Assembly: GCF_036250735.1 (NCBI RefSeq)
Contig: NZ_CP109430.1
Location: forward strand, 3,534,001 to 3,598,000
Direction of reading: 5' to 3'
Origin: Streptosporangium sp. NBC_01495
GTDB taxonomy: Bacteria; Actinomycetota; Actinomycetes; Streptosporangiales; Streptosporangiaceae
Length of the DNA: 64,000 bases
The stretch's first letter is position 1; every line of letters starts with the position of its first letter. The position numbers and the translations under genes are program-made. Below, in pieces: positions 1 to 8,555 of this stretch. The notes under the pieces are model-generated. The model saw only the letters and a program-made list of their open reading frames with translations, did not search any database and was not told where the DNA came from.

Positions 1-830
1 GCCTTCTCCAGCCGGGCCAGCATCGCGTTCAGCGTCGTGGCCAGGCTGTGCACCTCGTCGCGCGCCTCGGGCACCGGCAGGCGGCGGGAGCGGGCGGTGT
101 CGGTGATCTCGTCCGCGCCCCGGCGCAGCGCCGCGATCGGCCGCAGGGTCCCGCCGATGATCACCCAGCTCGCCCCCGCGAGCAGGACCAGCAGCAGCGG
201 CGTGCCGACGATCAGCACGTGCCCGGCCGTGGAGATGCTGGTCTGCACCTCGCTGAAGGGACGTGCCGCGATCACCGTCTGCCCCCGGTCGGCGCTGAGC
301 ACCCGGACTCGGAGCATGTGCGGGATGCCGTACGGCTTGCCGTCCAGGAAGCGCGCCTCGCCCCCGTCGATCGCCGCCGCCCGCTCCCCGGCGTCCAGCA
401 GCGGCACCAGCCTGTCGGTGCCGGTGGTCGTGTGGGTGATCCGCCCCGCGCCGTCGATCACCTGCAGGAGCGTGCCGTCCGGCGAGGTCATCTCGTCGGG
501 CAGCCGCCCGGCGTCGGCCAGCGAGACCGTCTCCCTGGCCCGCTGGTAGATCGACTCGTCGATGGTGGTCAGCAGCGCGTTGCCGAGGACGGTGATCATC
601 ACGTAGGCCGAGACCACCAGCGCCACCGCCAGCACGGCCGAGGCGACCGCCGTCAGCCGGAAGCGCAGGCTCTTGCGCCGCCACCTGCCGACCGCGCGCC
701 CTCCCCCGTGCGCGACCGCGTCGGTTGGGGAGACGGCGCCGGTACGGGAACCCGTGCCCGCCCCGCCGGCGGGCCGCTCCTGGACGTCCCGGAGGTCCCG
801 GTGGTTTCGGGGGGCCGGATCAGCCGCCAT
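1..830 (-). CDS. sensor histidine kinase, N-terminal part (runs off the left edge)
   Basis: This is the membrane sensor of a two-component pair whose regulator lies directly upstream. The reading frame opens at ATG 830, 11 bp inside the end of the regulator gene, and stays open to position 1. It shows a basic N-terminal tail, a first membrane segment (about residues 56-76, VASAVLAVALVVSAYVMITV), an extracellular domain of about 110 residues, a second membrane segment near 190-210, and a HAMP region with the motif GGTLRPIAALRRGADEI. The window ends at LNAMLARLEKA, the entry to the dimerisation helix, so the phospho-accepting His and the ATPase domain lie outside. The overlap with the regulator implies translational coupling. 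The class is secure; the stimulus cannot be told. Confidence 0.85.
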   Translation of the reverse strand, partial: MAADPAPRNHRDLRDVQERPAGGAGTGSRTGAVSPTDAVAHGGGRAVGRWRRKSLRFRLTAVASAVLAVALVVSAYVMITVLGNALLTTIDESIYQRARETVSLADAGRLPDEMTSPDGTLLQVIDGAGRITHTTTGTDRLVPLLDAGERAAAIDGGEARFLDGKPYGIPHMLRVRVLSADRGQTVIAARPFSEVQTSISTAGHVLIVGTPLLLVLLAGASWVIIGGTLRPIAALRRGADEITDTARSRRLPVPEARDEVHSLATTLNAMLARLEK

Positions 831-1494
831 CGCCGGCCAGCCGGTATCCCGCTCCCCGCACCGTCTGCAGCGCGTTTTTGGAGAACGGTACGTCGATCTT
901 GCGCCGCAGGTAGCCGACGTAGACCTCGACCACGTTGGGATCGGTGTCGAAGGTGTCCCAGACGTGCTCCAGGATCTCCGTCTTGGAGACCACCTCGTCG
1001 TGGTGGCGGAGCAGGAACTCCAGCAGCGCGAACTCCCTGGGCGTCAGCTCCACCGGCGTCTCGCCCCTGGTGACGCGTCGCCGCGCCGGGTCGAGCGCCA
1101 GATCCCCCGCCCTCAGCACGGACGGGCGCCGGTTCGCCCCGCGCCGCAGCAGCGCCCTCAGCCTGGCCACCAGCACCACGTACGAGAACGGCTTGGTCAG
1201 GTAGTCGTCGGCGCCGAGGTCGAGCCCGTCGGCCATGTCGTACTCGCCGTCCTTGGCCGACAGCATCAGGATCGGAACCCAGTTCTCCTCGGCCCGCAGC
1301 TGCTTGCAGACGTTGTAGCCGGAGATCCTGGGCAGCATGATGTCCAGCACCACGACGTCGTACTCGCCGTACCTGGCCTGGTGCAGGCCGTCCTCCCCGT
1401 CGTGCGCGAGGTCGACCGCGAACCCCTCGGCCTGCAGACCACGCTGCAGGGCGGCGGCCATCCTCCGCTCGTCCTCAACGACGAGAATCCGCAT
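820..1494 (-). CDS. OmpR/PhoB-family response regulator
   Basis: A 224-residue DNA-binding regulator phosphorylated by the kinase encoded next. The receiver domain (1-115) has the acidic pocket E7-D8, the phospho-acceptor D51 in VVVLDIMLP, S79 and K101 in TKPF. The C-terminal winged helix (about 130-222) carries the usual LTPREFALLEFLL and VRGAGYRL blocks. I chose ATG 1494 because AGGGG sits six bases upstream and the protein then begins MRILVVEDE; an ATG at 1512 would add six residues. The gene is divergent from the LolA-like gene at 1657, so the roughly 160-bp gap between them probably holds both promoters. Class certain, regulon unknown. Confidence 0.93.
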   Translation of the reverse strand: MRILVVEDERRMAAALQRGLQAEGFAVDLAHDGEDGLHQARYGEYDVVVLDIMLPRISGYNVCKQLRAEENWVPILMLSAKDGEYDMADGLDLGADDYLTKPFSYVVLVARLRALLRRGANRRPSVLRAGDLALDPARRRVTRGETPVELTPREFALLEFLLRHHDEVVSKTEILEHVWDTFDTDPNVVEVYVGYLRRKIDVPFSKNALQTVRGAGYRLAGDGG

Positions 1495-1656
1495 GACTGC
1501 CCCTTTCACCACCTAGAACGTGTCCATCCTCGACCACCCGGCCTGAGAGGCGGCTGAGAATCCTGTGAGCCCTCTCAGTCTGTCTCAGCTTCGGCACAGG
1601 ACCTGTAGCGCAGGCTGCTGTCGACAGGGATTGACGGCATACCGTGGAGGAATGAG

Positions 1657-2865
1657 ATGTCTGAGCAAGCGAGACGGGGCCGCGCGGTGAGGTGGGCCGT
1701 GCCGGTCGCCGCGATCGCGCTGGTCACCGGGGCCATCGGAGCCGGACCGGTCATCGCCGCCGTCCAGGGGGATCCCACGCTGCCGGAGCGTACCGCCGAG
1801 CAGTTGCTGGCCGGCGCCGCCCAGGCGAGCCAGGCCGGGTTGAAGCCCATGTCGGGCACCGTCATGCAGACCGCCTCGCTCGGGCTACCCGGGCTGCCCG
1901 GGATATCGGGCATGGGCGGATCCTCGCCCGCGGCCCTGCTGGCGGGCTCGCACGAGCTCAAGGTCTGGTACGGCGGCGAGGACAAGGTCCGCTTCGCCCT
2001 CCCCGGCCGGATGAGCGAGACCGACCTGATCGTCAACGGCGACCAGGTGTGGATGTGGCAGAGCGACGCCAACAAGGCCACCCGCATCAAGACGGGGACC
2101 GCGGACGGCACCGGGGGCGAGAAGGGCCTCGGGCACGGGGGGCCGGGCGACGGGGCCGACGCCGCGCACCGGGCGCTGCCCACGGCGACCACACCGCAGC
2201 AGCTCGCCCAGCAGCTGCTGGGACGGATCGGGGCCGACACCGCGGTCAGCGTGACCAACACCGAGAAGGTCGCCGACCGCGCGGCCTACCAGCTCGTCCT
2301 CGCCCCCAAGGACACCTCGTCCCTGGTCAAGGAGGTCAAGCTGGCGCTGGACGGGGAGACCTTCGTCCCGCTGCGGATCCAGGTGTACGCCAGGAACGCG
2401 GCCGAGCCCGCCTTCGAGGTCGGCTTCACCTCGGTCACGTTCTCCCCGCCCGCCGCGGAGAACTTCACCTTCACCCCGCCCGCGGGCGCCAAGGTCGAGG
2501 AGGCGTCGATCGGCGAGCTCGCCGGGGAGCACGGAGCCCGGCAGGGCGAGAAGCTCAAGGAAGGCGAGGAGATCAAGGACAAGACCAGGACCGTCGGCGA
2601 AGGCTGGACCACGGTCGCCGTGGTCCCCGCCTCCGAGATCGAGAAACTGACCTCGGCACCGCGGGGTGAGGCCCCCGCGGGACAGCAGGACGCCGGTGCG
2701 ATCACCGACGCCCTGCTGAAGTCGGCCAAGCCGATCAGCGGCACGTGGGGTAGCGGCAAGGTCATCCAGACCAAGCTGGTCTCCGCGCTGCTGACCGACG
2801 ACGGCCGCCTGCTGGTCGGCGCCGTCACCCCGGAGAAGCTGTCCGAGGCGGCCGGTAGGAAGTGA
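1657..2865 (+). CDS. LolA/RseB-like secreted protein
   Basis: A 402-residue exported protein with a signal or anchor segment at about residues 12-36 (AVPVAAIALVTGAIGAGPVI). The central part resembles the LolA/RseB-type half-barrel family found in actinomycetes next to two-component or sigma-factor genes: a motif around ELKVWYGGEDKVRFALPG followed by DLIVNGDQVWMW. The tail (about 320-400) looks like a second, DUF-like lobe. There is no lipobox. The start has GGAGG six bases upstream. It is divergent from the response regulator and is followed by a strong hairpin, so it is probably transcribed alone. In related bacteria such proteins sense envelope state or carry lipids; which applies here is not visible. 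Confidence 0.7.
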   Translation: MSEQARRGRAVRWAVPVAAIALVTGAIGAGPVIAAVQGDPTLPERTAEQLLAGAAQASQAGLKPMSGTVMQTASLGLPGLPGISGMGGSSPAALLAGSHELKVWYGGEDKVRFALPGRMSETDLIVNGDQVWMWQSDANKATRIKTGTADGTGGEKGLGHGGPGDGADAAHRALPTATTPQQLAQQLLGRIGADTAVSVTNTEKVADRAAYQLVLAPKDTSSLVKEVKLALDGETFVPLRIQVYARNAAEPAFEVGFTSVTFSPPAAENFTFTPPAGAKVEEASIGELAGEHGARQGEKLKEGEEIKDKTRTVGEGWTTVAVVPASEIEKLTSAPRGEAPAGQQDAGAITDALLKSAKPISGTWGSGKVIQTKLVSALLTDDGRLLVGAVTPEKLSEAAGRK

Positions 2866-2912
2866 GCCCGGTGCCGGGAGCCCGACGCCCGCGTCGGGTT
2901 CCCGGCGGTTCT

Positions 2913-2940
2913 CCCCGGATCCCGCGTGCGGGATCCGGGG
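2913..2940. terminator. strong GC hairpin after the LolA-like gene
   Basis: Perfect 13-bp inverted repeat (CCCCGGATCCCGC / GCGGGATCCGGGG) with a 2-base loop. A smaller 8-bp hairpin (CCCGACGC/GCGTCGGG) lies just before it at 2881-2898. There is no U-tract, as is usual for actinomycete terminators. It separates the LolA-like gene from the ABC exporter. Confidence 0.7.
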
Positions 2941-3105
2941 GCGGGGCCCGGCGGCGCGAATCGGGGACGCCGTCCGGGCCACGCCGGGCGTTCGGGAAAC
3001 ACAGCACGTTCATGGGTGTTCGTGGGCGCCCGTGAACGTCCAGGGCGCGAGACGAGGCGGGACGGCCGCGTGGCCGTCCCGCGACCGACGAGCAGTGGGG
3101 GAGAA

Positions 3106-4191
3106 GTGCCGATCGTCCAGAACGCGGGGAACAACGGGACCGGGAAGAACCGGACCGGCGGAGCCCCGGAGAACGGAACCGGCGAGGTCCGGGGCGGCGG
3201 GACGGCCGGGAGTGCCGTGCTGACGGCCGAGAGACCCGCGCCCGATTCCGCCGCCGGCGGGGGGTTCGCCATCGTCACCAGCGGGCTGACCAAGCGCTTC
3301 GGGAGCGGCCAGGTGGCCGTGGACGCCCTCGACCTGGCCGTACCCCGCGGGTCGGTGTTCGGCTTCCTCGGCCCCAACGGCTCGGGCAAGACCACCACGA
3401 TCCGCATGCTGCTCGGCCTGGTGTCCCCGACGGCGGGAGACTGGCAGCTGCTCGGCACGCCGATGCCCGGCGGGGCGGGCGGCGTGCTGCCGAGGGTGGG
3501 GGCCCTGGTCGAGGGGCCGGCCTTCTACCCCTACCTGTCGGGTGAGGCCAACCTGCGCCGCTACGACGCCGCCGACCCGTCGGCCGACCCGCGCACCGTC
3601 TCGGCCAGGATCGGGTACGCGCTGGAACGGGTGGGCCTGGCCGCCGCGGCCCGCAAACGCTACCGGGCCTACTCGCTCGGCATGCGCCAGCGGCTCGCCA
3701 TCGCCGCCGCGCTGCTCGGTCCGAGGGAACTCCTCATTCTCGACGAGCCGACCAACGGCCTGGACCCGCAGGGCACCCGCGAGGTGCGTGGCCTGGTCAA
3801 GGAGATCGCCGCCGAGGGGACGACGGTGTTCGTCTCCTCCCACCTGCTGGCCGAGGTGGAGCAGATGTGCTCCCACATCGCCGTCATGCGGACCGGGCGG
3901 CTCGTCGCCCAGGGGGCCATCGCCGAGTTGCGCGCGGGGGAGACGGTCAGGATCCGGGTGGAGACCCCCGACACCGTCGAGGCGGCGGCCGTGCTGGCCG
4001 GGCTCGGCCTGTCGGAGATCCGCCTCGGCGACGGCGACGTCAGCGCCGCGCTGGGAACCGGCGCGGCGGAGCGGGTGTGCGCCGCCCTGGTCGCCGACGG
4101 CGTCGCCGTCCGCGGCCTCGCCGTCCAGCGGCCCAGCCTTGAGGACATGTTCGTGGGCCTGACCGGGGAGGGATTCGATGTCGACGCTTAG
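3106..4191 (+). CDS. ABC-2 exporter ATP-binding protein
   Basis: Nucleotide-binding subunit of an ABC-2 export system, paired with the permease that overlaps its end. It shows Walker A (FLGPNGSGKTTTIRM), a signature motif (YSLGMRQRLAIA), Walker B with D-loop (LLILDEPTNGLDPQG) and the switch His (VFVSSHLLAEVEQM). The first 60 residues before FAIVTSGLTKRFG are low-complexity and Gly/Thr-rich, so the true start is uncertain. GTG 3106 has GGGGGAGAA just upstream and is preferred; GTG near 3218 is a shorter alternative. Related pairs include drug and lantibiotic immunity exporters, but the substrate cannot be inferred. Confidence 0.88.
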   Translation: MPIVQNAGNNGTGKNRTGGAPENGTGEVRGGGTAGSAVLTAERPAPDSAAGGGFAIVTSGLTKRFGSGQVAVDALDLAVPRGSVFGFLGPNGSGKTTTIRMLLGLVSPTAGDWQLLGTPMPGGAGGVLPRVGALVEGPAFYPYLSGEANLRRYDAADPSADPRTVSARIGYALERVGLAAAARKRYRAYSLGMRQRLAIAAALLGPRELLILDEPTNGLDPQGTREVRGLVKEIAAEGTTVFVSSHLLAEVEQMCSHIAVMRTGRLVAQGAIAELRAGETVRIRVETPDTVEAAAVLAGLGLSEIRLGDGDVSAALGTGAAERVCAALVADGVAVRGLAVQRPSLEDMFVGLTGEGFDVDA

Positions 4192-5263
4192 CGGGAAGGA
4201 AGCCGTGCCCACCGAGAACGCCGTACGCGCCGAGAATGCCGCGCTCACCGAGAATGCCGTGCCCACCGAGAATGCCGCGCTCACCGAGAATGCCGTGCCC
4301 ACCGAGAATGCCGCGCTCACCGAGAACGCCGTACGCGCCGTCTCCGGGGAACCCGCCACGGCGGCGGGTCCGCCCTCCGGCGGGCACGCCTCCGGGGGGC
4401 GGATCCCGCCCGCGCGGGCGGTGGGCGCCCCCCGGGCGTGGCTGCGGCTGCTCGGCTCGGAGATCGGCCTGATCTTCCGGCGGCCGAGGAACCTCGCCAT
4501 GCTCGCCGTGCTCGCCGTGATCCCGGCGCTGATCGGGATCGCGCTGTGGATGTTCGGCGGATCCATGGAGGACGAGGGAGGTGGGGGCGGCGGGTCGGCG
4601 ATCTTCGAGCAGGTCACCGGGAACGGGCTCTTCCTCACCTTCGCCGCGCTCTCGGTCCTGGTGCAGCTGCTGCTGCCGGTCGCCGTCGCGGTCGTCGCCG
4701 GAGACTCGATCGCGGGGGAGGCGGGCATCGGCACGCTGCGCTACCTGCTCGTGGCCCCGGCCGGCCGGACCCGCCTGCTGGCCGTCAAGTACACGAGCGT
4801 GGTCGTCTTCTGCCTGGCCGCCGTCGCCACGGTCGCGCTGTCCGCGCTGCTCGTCGGCCTGTTGCTCTTCCCCGCCGGTCCGATCACGCTGCTGTCGGGA
4901 GGGACGATCCCCTTCCTCGACGGCGTGCTGCGGATCGGTGTCGTCGTGCTGTACGTCTCCGCGGGCATGGCCGCCCTGGCCGCCATCGCGCTCGCCCTGT
5001 CGACCCTGACCGAGGTGTCCATCGGAGCCATCGCCTCGACCGTGGTCGTCGTCATCGTGGCCCAGGTGCTGGGGGTCATCCCGCAACTGTCCGTGATCCA
5101 GCCGTACCTGCTCACCCAGTGGTGGAGCGGCTTCGACGGCGTCCTGCGGGACCCGGTGGCCACCGGCGAGATGGGGCAGGGCCTGCTGGTCTTCGCCGCC
5201 TACGTCGTCGTCTTCGGCTCCGTCGCCTGGGCCCGCTTCACCGGCAAGGACATCACCGCCTGA
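4178..5263 (+). CDS. ABC-2 exporter permease with N-terminal hexapeptide repeats
   Basis: Membrane subunit of the exporter, starting 14 bp inside the ATPase gene, so the two are translationally coupled. The core (about residues 90-360) has six hydrophobic segments and the ABC-2 pattern, including VAGDSIAGEAGIGTLRYLL, the loop usual in the NatB/BcrB-like group. The first 55 residues are unusual: alternating TENAVP and TENAAL hexapeptides, then a Pro/Gly-rich linker. This tail should be cytoplasmic and has no counterpart that I recognise. A start after the repeats is possible, but ATG 4178 gives the coupling expected in such operons. A hairpin follows the stop codon. Confidence 0.87.
   Translation: MSTLSGKEAVPTENAVRAENAALTENAVPTENAALTENAVPTENAALTENAVRAVSGEPATAAGPPSGGHASGGRIPPARAVGAPRAWLRLLGSEIGLIFRRPRNLAMLAVLAVIPALIGIALWMFGGSMEDEGGGGGGSAIFEQVTGNGLFLTFAALSVLVQLLLPVAVAVVAGDSIAGEAGIGTLRYLLVAPAGRTRLLAVKYTSVVVFCLAAVATVALSALLVGLLLFPAGPITLLSGGTIPFLDGVLRIGVVVLYVSAGMAALAAIALALSTLTEVSIGAIASTVVVVIVAQVLGVIPQLSVIQPYLLTQWWSGFDGVLRDPVATGEMGQGLLVFAAYVVVFGSVAWARFTGKDITA
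4205..4339 (+). repeat. 18/36-bp tandem coding repeat
   Basis: About seven tandem 18-bp units of the form ACC-GAG-AAT-GCC-GTG-CCC and ACC-GAG-AAT-GCC-GCG-CTC alternate, giving a 36-bp period inside the permease gene. The central units are identical at the DNA level, including the rarer AAT codon, so the array expanded recently. Outer units are degenerate, with AAC and CGC variants. Confidence 0.9.
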
Positions 5264-5271
5264 TCATCCCG

Positions 5272-5300
5272 CCCCGCCCCGGACGCCGTCCCGGGCGGGG
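5272..5300. terminator. GC hairpin after the ABC-2 exporter
   Basis: A 13-bp inverted repeat with one mismatch (CCCCGCCCCGGAC against GTCCCGGGCGGGG) and a 3-base loop. It lies between the exporter operon and the convergent sugar-binding lipoprotein gene, so it can serve both strands. Confidence 0.7.
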
Positions 5301-5344
5301 CACCCACGGCACGCGGGCGCCGTCGAGCCCGCCGGTGGGAGATC

Positions 5345-6703
5345 TCATCTTTCAGGGGAGACCTGGAAGCCCTGCCGCCGCGCGTAGGCGCCGATCCGTG
5401 ACTGCCAGGCCCTCAGGCCGGCGTTGAGGTCGGTGGCGTCCGAGAGGGACCGTCCCACGCTGCCGCCGAAGACGCTGTTGGCGTAGAGCTGGAACGGCAG
5501 GTACTGCCAGCCCTTCGCCACCTGCGCGGAGCCCTCGGTGAACAGCCTGTTCGCCCGCTGGCCACCCAGGACCGGGATCTTCACGTCGAGGAACTCGCGG
5601 CTTCTCATCAGCTCGGTCGTCGCGGGGAACACCCCGGAGACCGCGCTCAGCGACCTGACCGCCTCGGGGGCGGAGTCCAGCCACCGGGCGAAGCCGTAGG
5701 CGGCAAGCTGGTGTCTGCTCCGCGAGAGTACGGCCACGCCGGAGCCGCCGTTCTCCGCGTTGACCGGTTTCCTGGCGTCCCAGCTGGGGAGAGGCGCGGC
5801 GCGCCACGCGCCCCTGGTCCGCGGGATCGCGCCGTCGATGACGCCGGGGGCCCAGGCGCCCGTGATCCACAGTGCGTACCTGCCGCTCGCCATCTTCTTC
5901 CACCACGGGGCGGTCCAGTTCACGGCCGGGTCGACGAGCTTCTCCCGCGACAGCCTCGTCCACAGCCTCGCCCACCGCCTGGCACCCTTGTCCTGCAGGT
6001 CGATCCGGATGGTCGTGGCGTTCTCGATGGCGAAGGGTCGTCCGCCCGCCTGCCAGATCAGGCTGTCGGCGACGCCGGCGTCGGTCGGGTCGACGCTGGT
6101 GATGAAGACGCGGAGGTCCTTCTTCCTGATCCGTTCGGCGACCGTCACGAACTCGTCCCAGGTCGCCGGCGGTTTCAGGCCGAGCCGGTCGAAGACGTCC
6201 TTGCGGTAGATCATGGTCATCGGGCCGGTGTCCTGCGGGACCGCGTAGACGCTGCCGTTGAGGTCCACCTGGTCCCAGGCCGAGGGGCTGAACCGTTTCT
6301 TCAGCCTTTCCACGCCGTACATGTTGAGATCGGACACGGCCTGGGAGAACGCGAAGCGGGGCAGTGCGAAGTACTCGATCTGCGCCACGTCGGGGATACC
6401 GGTGCCGGTTCTCAGCGCCGCCTGGAGCCTGGTGTACTCGGCCCTGGACCGGCCGGCGTTGATCAGGTTGACCTTGACCTTGGGATATCTCCGCTCGAAC
6501 AGCGCCACCGTCTTCTCCATGTTGGGGACCCACGACCAGAACGTCAGCGTGGTCTCGGTCCCCAGGGCCCTCTCGATGTCGGCGGCCCCGATCTCCGGTG
6601 CCGGGGGCTGCGGGCGGGGGGCGGGCGGCTCGCCACAGGCCGCCAGGGTGAGCAGGACGAGAGAGAGCGCGGCGACCGAGGTCGCGCGCGTGGTGGGCCG
6701 CAT
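5345..6703 (-). CDS. extracellular sugar-binding lipoprotein (orphan)
   Basis: A 452-residue family-1-type solute-binding protein. It has a lipoprotein signal with lipobox LTLAACG (Cys near residue 22), then the conserved TLTFWSWVPNMEKTVALFE start and the hinge motif YAVPQDTGPMTMIYRKDVF. ATG 6703 is chosen because GGAGG lies five bases upstream; earlier in-frame ATGs at 6715 and 6832 would precede the signal peptide. The protein would be tethered outside the membrane and deliver a carbohydrate to an ABC importer, but no permease or ATPase gene is adjacent, so it must use components encoded elsewhere. The 410-bp stretch upstream (6704-7114) holds its promoter region and the terminator of the YcnI-like gene and no convincing gene. 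Confidence 0.9.
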   Translation of the reverse strand: MRPTTRATSVAALSLVLLTLAACGEPPAPRPQPPAPEIGAADIERALGTETTLTFWSWVPNMEKTVALFERRYPKVKVNLINAGRSRAEYTRLQAALRTGTGIPDVAQIEYFALPRFAFSQAVSDLNMYGVERLKKRFSPSAWDQVDLNGSVYAVPQDTGPMTMIYRKDVFDRLGLKPPATWDEFVTVAERIRKKDLRVFITSVDPTDAGVADSLIWQAGGRPFAIENATTIRIDLQDKGARRWARLWTRLSREKLVDPAVNWTAPWWKKMASGRYALWITGAWAPGVIDGAIPRTRGAWRAAPLPSWDARKPVNAENGGSGVAVLSRSRHQLAAYGFARWLDSAPEAVRSLSAVSGVFPATTELMRSREFLDVKIPVLGGQRANRLFTEGSAQVAKGWQYLPFQLYANSVFGGSVGRSLSDATDLNAGLRAWQSRIGAYARRQGFQVSPER

Positions 6704-7002
6704 GAGGACCTCCATGGGAAGTGCGGGAACGTTCGAAACCTGTGGTGGCGCGGGAGAAGGAGGAGAGGGTACGGGACGGGGGGCGCGATACGGCGGACAC
6801 ACCTGTAGAACGTTGCCCTGAGCTGGAAACATTTCCGTAATGCGCGGCCGGACCTCCCGTTTCTGGCCGCGCCGCCGCGCCGCCGCGCCGCCGCGTCGGT
6901 TCCGCGGTGAGGGACCGGCGGGGTTCGTGGTGCCGCACTCTTCCGCGAGGAGCCGCGAGGAGCCGGGAAAGGGCGAGCGGCGGCGGGCAGGTGGCGGGAA
7001 AC

Positions 7003-7043
7003 GCGGGACGGCCCCGGGAAGGAGTTTCCCGGGGCCGTCCCGC
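7003..7043. terminator. long perfect hairpin after the YcnI-like gene
   Basis: An 18-bp perfect inverted repeat (GCGGGACGGCCCCGGGAA and its complement) with a 5-base loop. It lies 72 bp beyond the stop codon of the YcnI-like gene. Confidence 0.8.
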
Positions 7044-7114
7044 GTGCGATCAGAAGACGATCAGAGGGTTGTCAGAAGGTGGTCACGAGGCGATCGGATG
7101 ATCGAAGTGCGAGG

Positions 7115-7858
7115 TCAGGAGGCGCGGCCGCGGCGCAGGCCGAGCGCACCGACCACGAGCCCGACGAGCCCGAGCGCCAGCCCGGCCCCGCCGAGCAGGC
7201 GGGCGGTGCCGTCCGAGCTCTCGGAGGAGGAGGCGGCTGCGGGGGCCACCGACGGCGCCGACACCGCCGGGGCCGCGGCCGAGGGGGTGGCGGAGGCGCC
7301 GTGGCCGTCTCCCTCGGCGGAGGCGGGGGTGAGCTTCAGCGTCGGGGCCGGGCGCTCGGGCTCGGAGCCGTCGGCCTTGGGCTCGTCCGCCCACTTGACG
7401 ACCTCGCCGCCGCTGTAGGTCTGGGTGGTGGGGAAGACGAGCTGGTCGGTGTCGGTGGGCAGCGTGCCCATGGACACCTCGAACTCCTGGAACTGGCCGG
7501 GATCGATCTTCCCGCCCGACCAGGTGACCTTCGTGACCGCCTCGGTGAGCTCGCCGTACTCGGTGGTGATCGGCTTGGGCAGCTTGCCCTCGACCACCTT
7601 GACGTCCCAGCCGGGCACGGGCTTGACCGAGACGAAGGCCAGCGGGTGGTCGGTGGGGAAGGTCACCTCGAGCTTGGTCGTCGAGGCGTCGTCACGCTCG
7701 TTCGGGACCCGGAAGGCGACCTTGGTGAAACCGCCCTGCTGGGCGGTTCCGGGATTGATGGAGACGTGCGCGAGGGCGGGAAGGGCGAGGCCGAGGGTGA
7801 GGGCGGTGACACCCGCGGTGACGGCGGCCAGACGACGGCAGGCATGCGAAAGCGACAT
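7115..7858 (-). CDS. YcnI-like (DUF1775) copper-associated secreted protein
   Basis: A 247-residue exported protein. A signal peptide ends at LALPALA, so the mature chain starts with His (AHVSINPGTAQQGGFTKVAFRVPNE). That N-terminal His is the known copper ligand of the YcnI family. The YcnI domain (residues about 30-160) includes VTKVTWSGGKIDPGQFQEF. A Pro/Ala/Ser-rich linker and a C-terminal membrane anchor (LLGGAGLALGLVGLVVGALG) followed by RRGRAS hold it at the outer membrane face. The next gene downstream of the shared promoter region, on the same strand, is a small membrane protein. Copper handling is a family inference. Confidence 0.88.
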   Translation of the reverse strand: MSLSHACRRLAAVTAGVTALTLGLALPALAHVSINPGTAQQGGFTKVAFRVPNERDDASTTKLEVTFPTDHPLAFVSVKPVPGWDVKVVEGKLPKPITTEYGELTEAVTKVTWSGGKIDPGQFQEFEVSMGTLPTDTDQLVFPTTQTYSGGEVVKWADEPKADGSEPERPAPTLKLTPASAEGDGHGASATPSAAAPAVSAPSVAPAAASSSESSDGTARLLGGAGLALGLVGLVVGALGLRRGRAS

Positions 7859-7900
7859 GGGGGTTCTCCACTTCGAGGTTCGGGGTTTTCCGGGGGCGGG

Positions 7901-8452
7901 TCAGACGGCGGGAAGCGGAGGACCGCGCCGGCTGACGGAGTGACGGAGGACGGCACGCGCGGGAACGGGCGTGACCGGGGCGTGCGCGGGGCGGGAGGCA
8001 GGGGCGACGGCCGCGGGGGGCCGCAGCAGCAGGAACATGGCGCCGAGGCGGCGGCCGGCGGAACGGAGCATCGCCCACAGGGCGCTCTCGCCACGGGCCA
8101 GCCACCAGCCGGTGATCATGGTCGCGGTGAGGTGCGCGACGAGCATGCCGAGGCTCTCGCCCAGTCCCCTGACATGCGGATGCGGGGGCGAGATCCCCGC
8201 GGCGCCGCCGAGGGCGAACACCTCGTGCAGCGACAGCTGCAGGGCGGCGAGCCCGGCGCTGATCGTCACCGTGGACCGCTCCCGTCCCGCGAGCAGCGCG
8301 GCCATCGCCATGACCGCCGCCCCGGCCGCGGCCACCGCCCACGGCCGCGGCCACGAACCGCCCGCGGCCACGTGGCCGAGGACAGCGAGTGCCAGGCAGA
8401 CGGCCGAGAAGGTGGCCGCGCGCATGAGGCGTAATGGGAGGCGGGCGCGCAT
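7901..8452 (-). CDS. multi-pass membrane protein, function unknown
   Basis: A 183-residue hydrophobic protein with about four membrane segments (for example ATFSAVCLALAVLGHVAA and AVAAAGAAVMAMAALLAG) and a His-rich loop (SPPHPHVRGLG) between the second and third. It lies 42 bp upstream of the YcnI-like gene on the same strand, so the two probably form an operon. The His-rich loop and this neighbour hint at a metal-related role, which is only an inference. ATG 8452 gives a typical basic start before the first helix; an in-frame start at 8482 is also possible. The C-terminal 40 residues are basic and Pro-rich. Confidence 0.7.
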   Translation of the reverse strand: MRARLPLRLMRAATFSAVCLALAVLGHVAAGGSWPRPWAVAAAGAAVMAMAALLAGRERSTVTISAGLAALQLSLHEVFALGGAAGISPPHPHVRGLGESLGMLVAHLTATMITGWWLARGESALWAMLRSAGRRLGAMFLLLRPPAAVAPASRPAHAPVTPVPARAVLRHSVSRRGPPLPAV

Positions 8453-8555
8453 GGTGACCCATATGTTCTCACGTCCCGGCACGTCTGCCGTTTTGAAGTT
8501 TTTGTCGCTATGGTTGCCGCGACCGTGACAGGTCCTTCAAGCCGAGGTGGTGGCG

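Noticed and set aside
37-1557. Long plus-strand frames over the two-component genes
   Set aside because: These are antisense shadows of the high-GC kinase and regulator; the minus strand carries the recognisable domains.
5711-6808. 365-codon plus-strand frame opposite the sugar-binding lipoprotein
   Set aside because: It is Arg/Gly-rich without a recognisable domain; the minus strand encodes a complete solute-binding protein with a lipobox.
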